This document shows positions 25,486-34,842 of a stretch of 64,000 nt of DNA, one piece after another. The stretch comes from Ga0077560 sp046330435 (lineage in GTDB: Bacteria; Actinomycetota; Thermoleophilia; Miltoncostaeales; Miltoncostaeaceae): assembly GCA_046330435.1 (NCBI GenBank), contig JAXLST010000005.1:124001-188000 (forward strand). Direction: 5' to 3'. A program made the position numbers and the translations under genes. A model generated the notes under the pieces. The model saw nothing but the letters and a program-made list of their open reading frames with translations, was not told where the DNA came from and searched no databases. The stretch's first letter is position 1. Each line of letters opens with the position of its first letter.

Positions 25486-26213
25486 GCTGGGCGGCCCACG
25501 ACCTCGAGCCGTATCTCATGCGGGCCAAGCTCGGCGGCGCGGTGAGCATCCCGTTCCTGCTGCTGGGCTCCTACTCGCCCGACATCCTCACCAAGTGGGC
25601 CGTGTACGGCCTGGACTTCTCCGGCGGCCACGAGCTGGTGAAGGACCCGGTGCAGCTGCACCGCGGGTTCCCCGGCGTCGGCTTCACGCACACGCTGCTG
25701 TTCGGGGTGGTCATCGGGCTGCTCATCCTGTGGACGTCCAAGAGCCGCATGTGGGCCATCTCCTTCATCCTGGGCAACTGGGCCCACGTGCTGTCGGACA
25801 CCCTGGACTCCGTCGGCACCATGATCTTCTGGCCGCTCACGGACTGGCACCTGCACCTGGACGCATGGGAGTACGTGGGCCAGGCCGGCCGGCGCACCGA
25901 CGCGATCGCCTACTACACCTCGCTCGGCGGGGTGTGGGACGTCATGTGGGCCGTGTGGCTGCTGTGGAACTGGCGGACGCTCACCACCGAGCACTTCCGC
26001 AACGAGATCTACCCCAAGGACCACTTCTGGCACTGGCTGGGCCGGCGGGCGTCGGAGTCGGTGATGCTCACCGTCTACCGGGCCAGCGCCTTCTTCGGCA
26101 TCGCCTCGATCCTCGGCTGGTACCTGTGGGCGCTGGCGGTCAACGACCTCCACGCCGCCCTGGACTGGAGCCTCGGGGGCCCGCAGTGGGCGCCCCGCAT
26201 CGGCCCTCCCTAG
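25482..26213 (+). CDS. Membrane-bound metal-dependent hydrolase-like protein (YdjM/DUF457 type)
   Basis: A 243-residue membrane protein starting VSWAAHDLEPYLM. Conserved polar residues lie near helices: GSYSPDILTKW, GVGFTHTLLFGVVIG, and WAHVLSDTLDSVGTMIFWPLTDW. These His/Asp motifs are typical of the YdjM/YbcI family of putative membrane metal-dependent hydrolases. The C-terminal third is hydrophobic and tryptophan-rich. The reaction is unknown for the family. It is coupled to the preceding small membrane gene by GTGA and followed by a strong bidirectional terminator. Confidence 0.75.
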   Translation: MSWAAHDLEPYLMRAKLGGAVSIPFLLLGSYSPDILTKWAVYGLDFSGGHELVKDPVQLHRGFPGVGFTHTLLFGVVIGLLILWTSKSRMWAISFILGNWAHVLSDTLDSVGTMIFWPLTDWHLHLDAWEYVGQAGRRTDAIAYYTSLGGVWDVMWAVWLLWNWRTLTTEHFRNEIYPKDHFWHWLGRRASESVMLTVYRASAFFGIASILGWYLWALAVNDLHAALDWSLGGPQWAPRIGPP

Positions 26214-26226
26214 ATGACCGCGGGTG

Positions 26227-26255
26227 GCGGGGCCGGCCGTCCGGGCCGGCCCCGC
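26227..26255. terminator. Bidirectional GC-rich terminator hairpin
   Basis: Twelve-base perfect arms (GCGGGGCCGGCC and GGCCGGCCCCGC) flank a five-base loop. The hairpin lies between the convergent membrane-hydrolase and subtilisin genes. There is no T tract, as is common in high-GC actinobacteria. Confidence 0.75.
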
Positions 26256-26263
26256 GCGCCCCG

Positions 26264-27940
26264 TCAGTGCTTGCCGTTCGCCCCCACGGCGGCCGCGGCG
26301 TTCACGATGCCGTCGCCGTAGAAGCCGTTCCGGCCGGTGGTGCCCTCGCAGAGCGCGTTGTAGGACGCGTCCCGGTCGGGATAGGTGAAGAGGGCCGGGT
26401 CCGGGCAGGCCGTGTCCGTGGCCGTCCGCAGCAGGATCCGCTCGGTCTTCGCCGGGTCGAGGGTGAGCCCGCCGTGCTTGCGGTCCTGCTTGCCGTACCG
26501 GCTCACGATGAGCGCGGCCACGCCGACGGCGTGCGGGGCGGCCATCGAGGTGCCCTGCAGGTACTGGTAGTAGGAGCAGGTGCCGCTGGAGCAGTCCGAC
26601 ACGACGAACTCGTCGTTCGGGGTCCCGTCGGGGTTGAGCTGCCCGTTCGCCTCGGCCAGGGCCTTCGGGTACGGCGCCAGGATGATGTTCGCCGGCGTGC
26701 GGTACCGGTCCGTCCCGAAGAAGTCGCGGATGTCCCCGCCGGGGGCGGACACGTCGGTCTGCTCGGTGCCCCAGTTGGAGTAGTACGCCTTGCGCCCGCT
26801 CGGGCCGATGGAGCTGACGCTGATCACGCCCTCGGACTCCGCGGGCACGTCGATACAGCTGTTGTCGATCACGCGCGGGTAGGCGGTGTCCGGCGGGTAG
26901 TCCGGGCTGGTGTCGTCCGCCGTCGGGTTCCCGAGGTCGGTGTTCTCGTTGCCCAGCGCGCTGATGAGGGTCACGCCCTTGGAGCGGGCGTAGTCCAGGG
27001 CGCGCTGCATCGCGGTGCGGATGGTGCGCTGCTGCTGCTGGGCCTCCGGCGAGTCCGCGGGGTTGGCGTCGCAGTTGTAGAGCCACGGGTCGACGTAGAA
27101 GCTCATGTTCACCACGTCCACCCCGATGTTCGCGCCGTAGGTCAGCGCGTTCACCGTGGGCTCCAGGAAGAAGTACCCGGAGTCCTGGCCGGCGCGGAGG
27201 TTCACCAGGCGCACGTTCGGCGCCACGCCGGCGATGCCGATGCCGTTGATCGGCGACGCGATCGTGCCGGCGACGTGGGTGCCGTGCCCGTCCTCGTCGA
27301 CGTCCGGCGGGTCGGTGCAGAGCCCGTCCGGGTCGTCGGCGCAGGGACCGTCGATGACCGGGTCGTCGATGGTGAAGTTGCGCGACAGCTTGCGGCTGAA
27401 GTTCGGCGCGATGTCCGGGTGCGAGCCGTCGATGCCCGTGTCGATCACGCCCACCAGGACGCGCTGGCTGCCGGTCTCCCTCCGGTGCGCGGCGGGCGCC
27501 CCGATCATGTCCATGTCCCACTGAAGGCCCGCGAGCGGCTCACCCGGTGCGGAGGGCTTGTTGACGGGCGCTCCCGCCCGGAGCCCCTCGCCGGCCTCGA
27601 TGAGGCGCTGGCGCGCCTTCCGCTCCGCCGGCGCGCGGCCGATGCTGCGGTTCTCGGCGGCGCCCACCAGGGCGGTCTCGGCGTCGGCCTTCGCGGTGAA
27701 GTCGGCGTCCGCGCTGCGGACGACCGCCAGCCCGACGGCCGCGTTCTCGCGGACGACGGTGCCGCCGGCGGCCTGGACCGCCGCGCGTCCCTGGGCGGCG
27801 GATGCGGCGTCGGAGTACACGACCACGTACTCACGGGCGGACGACGGCTGGGCCGTGACGCCCTGCGCGATGGCCGCGGCGCCGGCCGCGGTCCCGAGGG
27901 TGAGGGCCGCGATCACCGCGGCGCGTCGGTGGCGGGACAT
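26264..27940 (-). CDS. Secreted subtilisin-like serine protease (S8)
   Basis: A 558-residue protease with a signal peptide (HRRAAVIAALTLGTAAGAAA). An I9 propeptide-like region follows (about 35-110, YVVVYSDAASAAQGRAAV). The S8 catalytic domain has Asp in GVIDTGIDGSHPD, His in DEDGHGTHVAGTI and Ser in LQGTSMAAPHAVG; the oxyanion-hole region ALGNEN is present. It should be exported and self-processed. Paired cysteines (DGPCADDPDGLC, CSSGTCSYY) suggest extracellular disulfides. ATG 27940 has GGAGG eight bases upstream; a longer frame upstream lacks signal-peptide logic. It is monocistronic and borders the low-GC island. Confidence 0.93.
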   Translation of the reverse strand: MSRHRRAAVIAALTLGTAAGAAAIAQGVTAQPSSAREYVVVYSDAASAAQGRAAVQAAGGTVVRENAAVGLAVVRSADADFTAKADAETALVGAAENRSIGRAPAERKARQRLIEAGEGLRAGAPVNKPSAPGEPLAGLQWDMDMIGAPAAHRRETGSQRVLVGVIDTGIDGSHPDIAPNFSRKLSRNFTIDDPVIDGPCADDPDGLCTDPPDVDEDGHGTHVAGTIASPINGIGIAGVAPNVRLVNLRAGQDSGYFFLEPTVNALTYGANIGVDVVNMSFYVDPWLYNCDANPADSPEAQQQQRTIRTAMQRALDYARSKGVTLISALGNENTDLGNPTADDTSPDYPPDTAYPRVIDNSCIDVPAESEGVISVSSIGPSGRKAYYSNWGTEQTDVSAPGGDIRDFFGTDRYRTPANIILAPYPKALAEANGQLNPDGTPNDEFVVSDCSSGTCSYYQYLQGTSMAAPHAVGVAALIVSRYGKQDRKHGGLTLDPAKTERILLRTATDTACPDPALFTYPDRDASYNALCEGTTGRNGFYGDGIVNAAAAVGANGKH

Positions 27941-28131
27941 GTTCGGAACCTCCCCGGTCGTTGACCCGCCCTGGCACCCGGCGGGTCCGGCCAACTTCCC
28001 CAACGGACCGGATGCGCGTCAACGGCGGAAACCGCGTCAAAGGCGCATCTGGGGAGCTCGCCCGAGAAAAAACTAGGAAAAGCTATATACCCAGGCGCAG
28101 GCCTCTCGGTCTTGTCATCTCGGCCGGGGGG

Positions 28132-29931
28132 TTAGCGCCGCAGTGACGGGAGATTGTGGAATCCATCGCGTCCCACCAACGTAATGTGCGCCGGAAGAAG
28201 GGGAGAGCCAGCCACCAGGCGGGGCAAGGAGATATCTGGTGGGGGAGCGCCGGTTGAGATGGCCAGGCCTTTCCCCCGAAGGAGGAGGTGTGGGTAGGCC
28301 TCTGCCGCACCCCAGAGCATCTGCAGTCCGTCGTAGGCCTCCTCTGCCTTGACTCGCTCATCCGCGCGAAGCAGGGAATCAACCTCGCGCAACCGGAAGA
28401 GGAGCACCTGGTACGCGTCTGCTCGAGGAAGGTGGAGCGAAGCGTCAGCCAGTACTCCGTCGCGGAACAGCGCCTCCATCCGGCGTTCCATCAGGCTCAG
28501 GCGTCCTCTGGCCCAGGCATCGAATCTCAGTTCTTTGGAAGCCCTCTTCTGGACGCTGTGGATGAGATCCCTGACCTCCATGCACCGACGTGCCAAGGCA
28601 ACAACGCGAGACGCCCGTTCGACCGGAGGCACACCGTCCATACTCTCCGTGACCACAGTGGCGTATCGCGCCGCTGACGCGTGGCATTCGGCGAGTAGGT
28701 CCAAGCACCGGCGGAGATCGTCCAAGCGCTTTGTCTTGGCGAAGCGATCCAGCTCGTGGCGGGCCATGCGCATGAGAGCGCCGGTGACGGTATGCAGATT
28801 CGCGGAGTGCTCCCGCTCGTCCTTGGGCGATGCCATGGCGAGAAGCCGAAGAAGCTGCTGTGTGGGCCCCGACAGTTCGTGGTGAGAGACCAAGAGCGTC
28901 GCTTCTCGAAGTGCCCATGGGCGGAGAGGGTGGTCTGATGCGAGAGCGGAGACGGTTATGAGTGCGTGTCGGACGGCCCGCGCGTCGGACGCACGTCGAG
29001 CCACTGCGATGGCCACGACTCCCGCCGCCAGCCTGGCTTCAGGGGCCGGGCTAAAGCGCCCGGAGTAAGTCGCCAACGCCCCCGCGAGCTGTCCAAAATC
29101 GGCACAGTTGCGTCGCGAGATGGCCTCGTCGAGGCAGCGCCTGAACAACCTTGGGTCCCACTCGTTGGAGGAGACGAGCAGCGAACCCTTGGGTGCCTGA
29201 GGCAGGAATGCCAGACCGGCGGCAGCTAACCCGACCCGACCTCTGCGCCTCAGCGCACGGCGCCGCAGCGCCCAAAGATGGACGTGCAACAGGAGCGTTG
29301 GTCGCGCTCTTTGCCGGCGCCGCAGGCGCTCTTGTTTTCCAACCGACTGGGCAGTCACTAAGGAGGTGTCGAGATGCTGACCTGCGAGATCGCGGAGCCC
29401 ATCGCCGACGCCGCGCGGATCGAGGCCGCGGACCTCAAGTAGCGCCGAGCGGAACGCACCCGCCAATAGGGAGACGTCATAGAGACGGTCCTCGCCAATG
29501 GAGGCCGGACAGGACCGGAGCGCAAGCTCATGATCGGCCCGCCGCGGAGGCAAGAGCTCTGCGAGCCTGGCGCAGGCCGCGGCCAAACGTTCATGGAAAG
29601 ACACGCGATGCAGTCCACTACTGATCCCCTCCGGGGGTCGATCTGCGATCTCGCGCCAGGATTCGGGGATCTGACCAATACCGAAGTACCTGCGTACGAG
29701 TTCGGCGTCGTCGCGTCGCCCGTGCATCCGCAGGAGCTCGTCGAGAGATCGGTACAGGGCACCTGCGGGTCTGACGTCCGAGCTGTAACTCGACTCTAGG
29801 GTGCCAACGGGTGCGAGCCAGCCTGCCCACCTCACGTCGACAGCGACCGGCGCTGAACCATTGCGGTACGCGCGGACAGCGGAGAAGAGCGTCGCAAGCG
29901 CCCTCCCGTGCTCCGTGCTGCGCCTAGCCAT
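28132..29931 (-). CDS. Protein of unknown family, 599 residues, possible N-terminal HTH
   Basis: A 599-residue, Arg- and Leu-rich, mostly helical protein with no signal peptide or membrane helix. Residues about 74-125 (LVRRYFGIGQIPESWREIA followed by a GISSGLHRV segment and RLAAACARLAELL) loosely resemble a sigma region 4-type helix-turn-helix. The rest reads as helical repeats (for example RLDDLRRCLDLLAECHASAA) in the style of an alpha-solenoid. I do not recognise the family. Base composition and codon use are less GC-biased than in its neighbours, which suggests transfer. Its ATG at 29931 faces the NlpC/P60-like gene across 86 bases, so a shared divergent promoter is likely. It may regulate that gene; this is inference. 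Confidence 0.7.
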   Translation of the reverse strand: MARRSTEHGRALATLFSAVRAYRNGSAPVAVDVRWAGWLAPVGTLESSYSSDVRPAGALYRSLDELLRMHGRRDDAELVRRYFGIGQIPESWREIADRPPEGISSGLHRVSFHERLAAACARLAELLPPRRADHELALRSCPASIGEDRLYDVSLLAGAFRSALLEVRGLDPRGVGDGLRDLAGQHLDTSLVTAQSVGKQERLRRRQRARPTLLLHVHLWALRRRALRRRGRVGLAAAGLAFLPQAPKGSLLVSSNEWDPRLFRRCLDEAISRRNCADFGQLAGALATYSGRFSPAPEARLAAGVVAIAVARRASDARAVRHALITVSALASDHPLRPWALREATLLVSHHELSGPTQQLLRLLAMASPKDEREHSANLHTVTGALMRMARHELDRFAKTKRLDDLRRCLDLLAECHASAARYATVVTESMDGVPPVERASRVVALARRCMEVRDLIHSVQKRASKELRFDAWARGRLSLMERRMEALFRDGVLADASLHLPRADAYQVLLFRLREVDSLLRADERVKAEEAYDGLQMLWGAAEAYPHLLLRGKGLAISTGAPPPDISLPRLVAGSPLLPAHITLVGRDGFHNLPSLRR

Positions 29932-30017
29932 AGCCCATCCTTACAAGTTGGAGACCGCTTCTTGTGCGCGGGCTGCCTCGCCAGCAACCATCGGCCTCAC
30001 GAGAAAGGAGGTTCCAG

Positions 30018-30842
30018 ATGGGCATGAGCAGCAACTTCGCGAGGGCACACCTTTGTCAGGTCGCCAGTCGTCGCATCCGTATCGCGGCAGCGTTCGCCGC
30101 TTGCGGTGCTTTGGCTACCCCCGGCGTCGCCTCCGCTTCGACACTCGCGAGCACTACGGCACTTCGCGGATGCACCTACGCCGCCGCTCCCCCAGAGAGC
30201 GGCTTGAACGCTGGACTCTGCGCTCCGCTTCAGCAGCTCGCCCCCGGATTGGGTGTCACGATGCTTTGCTGGAAGGACGACTACGGCCGGAGGTGGTTCC
30301 TGGTAAAGACGGCAACAGGGTTCGAAGGCTATGTTGAGGGATCTGCGGTTGCGAACCAGGTGATGGTGAACCACTGCGCGCAGGCGGGAACCGTTACGCG
30401 CAAAGTCCTTGCCGCGGACTGGGCATTCCTGACTGTTGGTCAACGATACGGCGGCGCCGACATCTCGACGTTCTACCCAGCAGCGAGCTGGCGCCCAGGC
30501 CCCGTCGGCGAGTTCTCTGGTGATTGCATCAAACTCGCCCATTACGCATGGTTTCGGGGCACAGGCGTGTCCAGCTACCTGGGGAACGCGATCGACGTTT
30601 GGGCCTTCTACGCTTCGAGAGGTCTGGTCGGTCCCGCGAGCCAGCCACCTCCGTATGGGAGCATGATCTTCTACGGGACTGCCGTGGACCCGAGAGGGCA
30701 CGTCGGCATCGCAGTCGGGGGCACCAGGATCGTCAACACCAAGGGTGTTGACGGGCAGGCCCTGCCTGTCGCATGGCAAGACTACCGTGAGATCCCCGGG
30801 TACCTGGGGTGGGTGCCGATTGAGAATCTCCGTGCTGGCTAG
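30018..30842 (+). CDS. Secreted SH3-like plus NlpC/P60-like peptidase
   Basis: A 274-residue protein with a signal peptide (about residues 1-40: basic start, RRIRIAAAFAACGALATPG, cut near ASA). Residues about 45-120 look like an SH3b-type domain (VTMLCWKDDYG, GYVEGSAV). The C-terminal half has SGDCIKLAHYAW with the likely nucleophilic Cys and GHVGIAVGGTRIVNTKG with the likely His, as in NlpC/P60 cell-wall peptidases. It should act on peptidoglycan stem peptides outside the cell. ATG 30018 has AAAGGAGG seven bases upstream. Lower GC than its surroundings. The third catalytic residue is not certain. Confidence 0.78.
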   Translation: MGMSSNFARAHLCQVASRRIRIAAAFAACGALATPGVASASTLASTTALRGCTYAAAPPESGLNAGLCAPLQQLAPGLGVTMLCWKDDYGRRWFLVKTATGFEGYVEGSAVANQVMVNHCAQAGTVTRKVLAADWAFLTVGQRYGGADISTFYPAASWRPGPVGEFSGDCIKLAHYAWFRGTGVSSYLGNAIDVWAFYASRGLVGPASQPPPYGSMIFYGTAVDPRGHVGIAVGGTRIVNTKGVDGQALPVAWQDYREIPGYLGWVPIENLRAG

Positions 30843-30859
30843 TCGAGCGCCTGAGCTCA

Positions 30860-30889
30860 TGGGTGGCAGACAGCGATGTCGGCCACCCA
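30860..30889. terminator. Hairpin terminator at the island's right edge
   Basis: TGGGTGGC and GCCACCCA pair, with ACA/TGT pairing inside and a GCGA loop. The hairpin begins 17 bases after the NlpC/P60 stop, before the convergent minus-strand gene ends at 30929. It can serve both directions. Confidence 0.65.
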
Positions 30890-30928
30890 ATGGGTGTGGT
30901 GCGGCGACCGAACCCGGCGGCGGTGGTC

Positions 30929-32641
30929 CTACGAGAGCGGCTTGACGATCGTGAGCGGCGCCCGCTTGGCGGGGGTGAGGGCGCAGCCGCCCTCGTCGCC
31001 GAGCACGGACTTCACGACGCTCCGGATGCCGGGGTCGAAGTCCAGCCGCACGACGCCCGCGCGGCGCACGCGCAGTTGGGTGCCCCAGGGCGCGAGGGGT
31101 GCGGCGCACGCGCCGGGGCCGCCCCCGGTGATGCGCCAGTACGGCGTGTAGCGCACCCGGACGCGGTACGTCCCGGGCCGGTCGACGTCGATGAGCAGGC
31201 GGCTGGAGGTGAGCCGCAGGACGCGGGCGCTGCGCTTGGGCGTGACGATCGGGGTGGCGTCCGGCAGCTCGTAGACCGTCCAGGCGCCCAGGTCGGCGAC
31301 CAGCGACAGGCCGGACCGGCCGCTGCGCAGCAGGTCGGCCTCGTTGCGGGCGGTGTAGTCCAGCGGGTCGTCGGGCAGCAGGACGTACCGGATGCCGGTG
31401 CGCCGCATCCAGCCCTGGTAGGTGCGGGCCGTGAGGCGGTTGTACAGCGGCCGGTTGGTGGGGAAGTCGTCCTGCCGGAACCAGCCGCGCGCCAGCGGCA
31501 CGCCGCGCCGGGCGAGGTAGTACGCCTCCCAGTTGTCCGCGGTGGCGACGACCTCGACGCGGTGTCCCGGGTCGGAGTGCTGCTCCAGGAAGGCGATGGC
31601 GGGGAGCCAGAACGACTCGTCGGCCGCCCGGGCGGTGTTCGCGGTGCGCCACCCCGCCAGTGCGGGCAGCCCCTGCCACAGCAGGGCGCCGGCCAGGCAG
31701 GCGATGACGGCCGCGCGCGGCCGGAACCCGCGGGCGGCGATGGGGATGAGCAGCAGCGGCGCGCCCATGAGCAGCAGCAGGCGCACGACGTTGCCGCCCA
31801 TGGGGCTCGAGATCACGAACGCCGCGCCGGCGAGCAGCGCGTATGCGGCGAACAGGGCGAAGATCGCCCGCTGGTCGGGCAGCCCCCGGGCGAGCAGCAT
31901 GCCGGCGATGCAGAACGCCGCGATCGCGATCGCGTCCTTCGGGTCGAACGGATACGTGGCGCCCTCGGAGTCGAAGGCCCGCATGAGCAGGGCCTGCAGC
32001 CCCATCACCGCGACGACGGCGGCGGCGAACCACCGGGGCGCGGCGGGCCGCCACCAGCCGGGCGTGGTCACGGCGAACGACGCCAGCACGATGACCAGGA
32101 ACACCAGGGCCAGGGGGTGCGAGAGCGTGGTGAGCAGCGTGAGGGCCGCGGCGGTCCACAGGCGCCCCGTGGCCGCGCACACCAGCGCCACCAGGGCGAC
32201 GGCGAAGCCCAGCAGGAACGGGTAGGTCCCGGCGAGGACGCCGAAGGTGAGGCCCAGGGCGGCGGCGAGCGACGGGACGGGGGCCAGGTGCGGCCACCGC
32301 ATGTGCATGAGCCGCGAGAAGGCCCCGGCGGCGACGCCCGCGGACGCCGACACCACGAACACCGTGCCGAACAGCGCGGAGAGCGGGTAGTAGACCAGGC
32401 TGTAGTTCACCTGGCTGTAACGGCCGCCGTACCAGAGGTTGTCCCACAGCTGCCAGCCGTGCTCCCGCCACACCTGGGTCTGGTACAGGTGCGCGGCGGC
32501 GTCCCCTCCGGGCGGGCCGAACAGCAGGGCGGCGAGCGCGAGCAGCGCGGCGATCGCCGCCACGTACCGGGGCGTGGCCGCGCGCCGCGCCGCACGGCCG
32601 AACCGTGCACGGCGCGACGCCCCGGCCGCGGTCGCGCTCAT
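30929..32641 (-). CDS. Polytopic membrane protein, GT-C/YfhO-like, unknown function
   Basis: A 570-residue protein with about ten to eleven hydrophobic helices and a soluble C-terminal part of about 190 residues. The first external loop has GGDAAAHLYQTQVWREHGW and WYGGRYSQVNYSLVYYPL, acidic and aromatic as in GT-C glycosyltransferases. The C-terminal part contains GIRYVLLPDDPLDY and TYRVRVRYTPYWR, a beta-rich region seen in YfhO-like proteins. It may transfer a lipid-linked sugar outside the cell, but this is not established. It overlaps the upstream penicillin-binding protein gene by ATGA, suggesting a link to wall polymers. Confidence 0.7.
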   Translation of the reverse strand: MSATAAGASRRARFGRAARRAATPRYVAAIAALLALAALLFGPPGGDAAAHLYQTQVWREHGWQLWDNLWYGGRYSQVNYSLVYYPLSALFGTVFVVSASAGVAAGAFSRLMHMRWPHLAPVPSLAAALGLTFGVLAGTYPFLLGFAVALVALVCAATGRLWTAAALTLLTTLSHPLALVFLVIVLASFAVTTPGWWRPAAPRWFAAAVVAVMGLQALLMRAFDSEGATYPFDPKDAIAIAAFCIAGMLLARGLPDQRAIFALFAAYALLAGAAFVISSPMGGNVVRLLLLMGAPLLLIPIAARGFRPRAAVIACLAGALLWQGLPALAGWRTANTARAADESFWLPAIAFLEQHSDPGHRVEVVATADNWEAYYLARRGVPLARGWFRQDDFPTNRPLYNRLTARTYQGWMRRTGIRYVLLPDDPLDYTARNEADLLRSGRSGLSLVADLGAWTVYELPDATPIVTPKRSARVLRLTSSRLLIDVDRPGTYRVRVRYTPYWRITGGGPGACAAPLAPWGTQLRVRRAGVVRLDFDPGIRSVVKSVLGDEGGCALTPAKRAPLTIVKPLS

Positions 32642-34842
32642 CGCGTCGTGGTCGCGGGCGTCGTCGGCGCCGGGGTGGGCGCCGGCGTGGGCTCGGGGGC
32701 GGGGGCGGGGGCCGGCGTCGGCGCAGGGGTGGGCGCGGGCGTCGGGGTGGGGACCGGCGCGGGCTCCGGCGGCTGCGACGGCTGCAGGGGCTGCTGCGGC
32801 TCCGGCGGCGGCGCGGCCTTCGTGGTGGTGTCCTTGGTGGTGGTGTCCGGCTCGCTGGCGACGCTGGTCACCGGGTCGGGCGCGCGCGTGAACTCGCTGC
32901 TGAAGGGCTGCCAGCTCACCGGCTCCTTCGGGAGCGGGAAGTCGGTGAGGTCGCACTTGTAGCGCGGGTTGTCCAGCACCTTGCGCATGAACGACGCCCA
33001 GATGCGGGCCGGGAACGTGCCGCCGGCCACGGTGATGCCGTGCACGCTGTACATCGACCGCTTGACGCCGGTGTCGTTGGGGTAGCCCACCCAGACGGCG
33101 GTGGTGTAGCAGGGCGTGTACCCCACGAACCAGGCGTCGACGTAGTTGTCGGTGGTGCCGGTCTTGCCCGCCACGTACGGGGCGATGTTGGCGGCGGTGC
33201 CGGTGCCGCCCGCGACGTTCGCGCGCAGGATCTTGGTGACCTCGTACGCGACCCCGTCGCTGAACGCCCGGCGCCGGGTGATCTTGACGGGGCGCTTCTG
33301 GCCGGTGGGCAGGATGATGCTCTGCACCCCTAGCGGGGAGATCCTGTAGCCGCCGTTGGAGAGCGCGCTGTACGCGGTGGCCATGTCCAGGGGCGTGACC
33401 TCGCCGGAGCCCAGGCCCACCGACGGCACGCGCGGCAGGTCACGGTTGCGCGGGATCCCCATGGCGTAGGCGGTGTCGACGACCTTCCTCGGGTCCACGT
33501 CCAGCGTCATCTGGGTGTACACCGAGTTGTCGGACTTCAGCGTCGCCGCGGCCACCGAGATGCGCCCGCTGTACGTGTTGGAGTACGTGGCGACGTCGAT
33601 GGGGCCCCACACGGGGTCGGTGAACTTCAGGGCCCGGGACACGTACGAGGTCGTGTACGGGTTGTAGCCCTCCTGGACGAACCGGGTGAGCACGAACGTC
33701 TTGAACGTCGAGCCGGGCTGCCGCTTCGCCTGGGTCGCGTAGTTGAACTGGGTGGTCGCGGAGTACATCTGGGAGGACTGCATCGCCCGGATGTACCCCT
33801 TCTGCGAGTCGATCATGACGATCGCCGCCTCGGGGTCGTCGGACAGGCCCAGGTTCTCGTCGATGGCGCTCTTGGCGTCCTGCTGGAGCGTCTGGTCGAT
33901 GGTGCTGTCGACCCGGAAGCCGCCCTTCTCCACCTCGCGCTCGCCGAAGCTGTCGATGAGCCGCTGGCGCACGTACTCGAAGAAGTAGCCCTCGCGCTTG
34001 GGGGCCTTGTACGTGTCGCCCCGCTTGAGCTGCAGCCCCGCCTTCATGGCGCGGTCGGCCTGGTCGCGGCTGATGTAGCCCTGCTCGGCCATCTGCTCGA
34101 GCACCAGGTTGCGCCGGGTCTTCGCGGCGTCCTGGTTGCCGAACGGGCTGTAGGCGGACGGGGCCTGCGGGAGGCCGGCGAGCAGCGCCGCCTGGGGCAG
34201 GCTGAGCTTCGAGACGTCCTTGTCGAAGTACGTCAGCGACGCCGCCTGCACGCCCACGGCGTTGTTCCCGTAGAAGACGCCGTTGAGGTACTTGGCGAGG
34301 ATCTCGTCCTTGGTGAACTTCTTCTCGTACTGGAGGGCGAGGTACGCCTCCTCCAGCTTGCGCTCCACCGTGCGGGAGGCGTTCGCGCCGCCCGGGAGCA
34401 GGTTCCGGGCGAGCTGCATGGTGATGGTGGAGCCGCCCTGGCGGCCGCCGCCCACGTTGCGCACCGCGGAGCCCAGGAGGCGGTAGTAGTCCACGCCGTG
34501 GTGCTGGTAGAAGCGCTTGTCCTCGATGGCGACGGTGGCGTCCTTGAGGATCTTGGGGATCCGCTCGCTGCGCACCTGCGTGCGGTTGGTGGTGCCCGCG
34601 ATGACGCCCAGCAGCCGGCCGTCGCGGTCGTAGATCCGGGTGTTCTGGCCCAGCCGGATCTCCTTCACCGACTTCTGCTTCTCGCGCAGGTTCGCGGCGA
34701 CGGAGTCGATGGTGATGGCGCCCACCAGCACGGTGCCGCCCACGACGACCAGCGAGCTGATGCCGAGGATGCGCATGCGGTTCGCGCGGCGCCTGCGGGC
34801 GTCGCGCTGCCGCTGCAGCCGCCGGGTGCGGGCCTTGCCCAT
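32638..34842 (-). CDS. Class A penicillin-binding protein (transglycosylase-transpeptidase)
   Basis: A 734-residue bifunctional peptidoglycan synthase. The basic N-terminus and one membrane anchor (about 24-47) come first. The GT51 domain has Glu107 in VAIEDKRFYQHHG and RQGGSTITMQLARN. The transpeptidase domain has Ser378/Lys381 (STFK), SDN at 437-439 and KTG at 560-562. A Pro-rich tail of repeated PAPTPAP units ends the protein, which is common in actinobacterial PBP1A. The tail's repeats make its length prone to slippage. TGATG joins it to the upstream small protein gene; a GT-C-like gene follows. It polymerises and cross-links wall glycan outside the membrane. Confidence 0.95.
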   Translation of the reverse strand: MGKARTRRLQRQRDARRRRANRMRILGISSLVVVGGTVLVGAITIDSVAANLREKQKSVKEIRLGQNTRIYDRDGRLLGVIAGTTNRTQVRSERIPKILKDATVAIEDKRFYQHHGVDYYRLLGSAVRNVGGGRQGGSTITMQLARNLLPGGANASRTVERKLEEAYLALQYEKKFTKDEILAKYLNGVFYGNNAVGVQAASLTYFDKDVSKLSLPQAALLAGLPQAPSAYSPFGNQDAAKTRRNLVLEQMAEQGYISRDQADRAMKAGLQLKRGDTYKAPKREGYFFEYVRQRLIDSFGEREVEKGGFRVDSTIDQTLQQDAKSAIDENLGLSDDPEAAIVMIDSQKGYIRAMQSSQMYSATTQFNYATQAKRQPGSTFKTFVLTRFVQEGYNPYTTSYVSRALKFTDPVWGPIDVATYSNTYSGRISVAAATLKSDNSVYTQMTLDVDPRKVVDTAYAMGIPRNRDLPRVPSVGLGSGEVTPLDMATAYSALSNGGYRISPLGVQSIILPTGQKRPVKITRRRAFSDGVAYEVTKILRANVAGGTGTAANIAPYVAGKTGTTDNYVDAWFVGYTPCYTTAVWVGYPNDTGVKRSMYSVHGITVAGGTFPARIWASFMRKVLDNPRYKCDLTDFPLPKEPVSWQPFSSEFTRAPDPVTSVASEPDTTTKDTTTKAAPPPEPQQPLQPSQPPEPAPVPTPTPAPTPAPTPAPAPAPEPTPAPTPAPTTPATTTR

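Larger units (their letters stand above)
28066..30889. other. Lower-GC accessory island
   Basis: Base composition drops abruptly near 28066, where an A-rich tract and TATATA occur. It rises again after the hairpin at 30860-30889. Sample lines inside are about 58-63% G+C, against about 75% outside. The island holds only two divergent genes and no integrase, transposase, tRNA or clear flanking direct repeat. Acquisition by transfer is inferred from composition alone. Confidence 0.6.

Noticed and set aside
28066..30889. Prophage or transposon
   Set aside because: No integrase, transposase, tRNA target or flanking repeat was seen; composition alone supports only an island.
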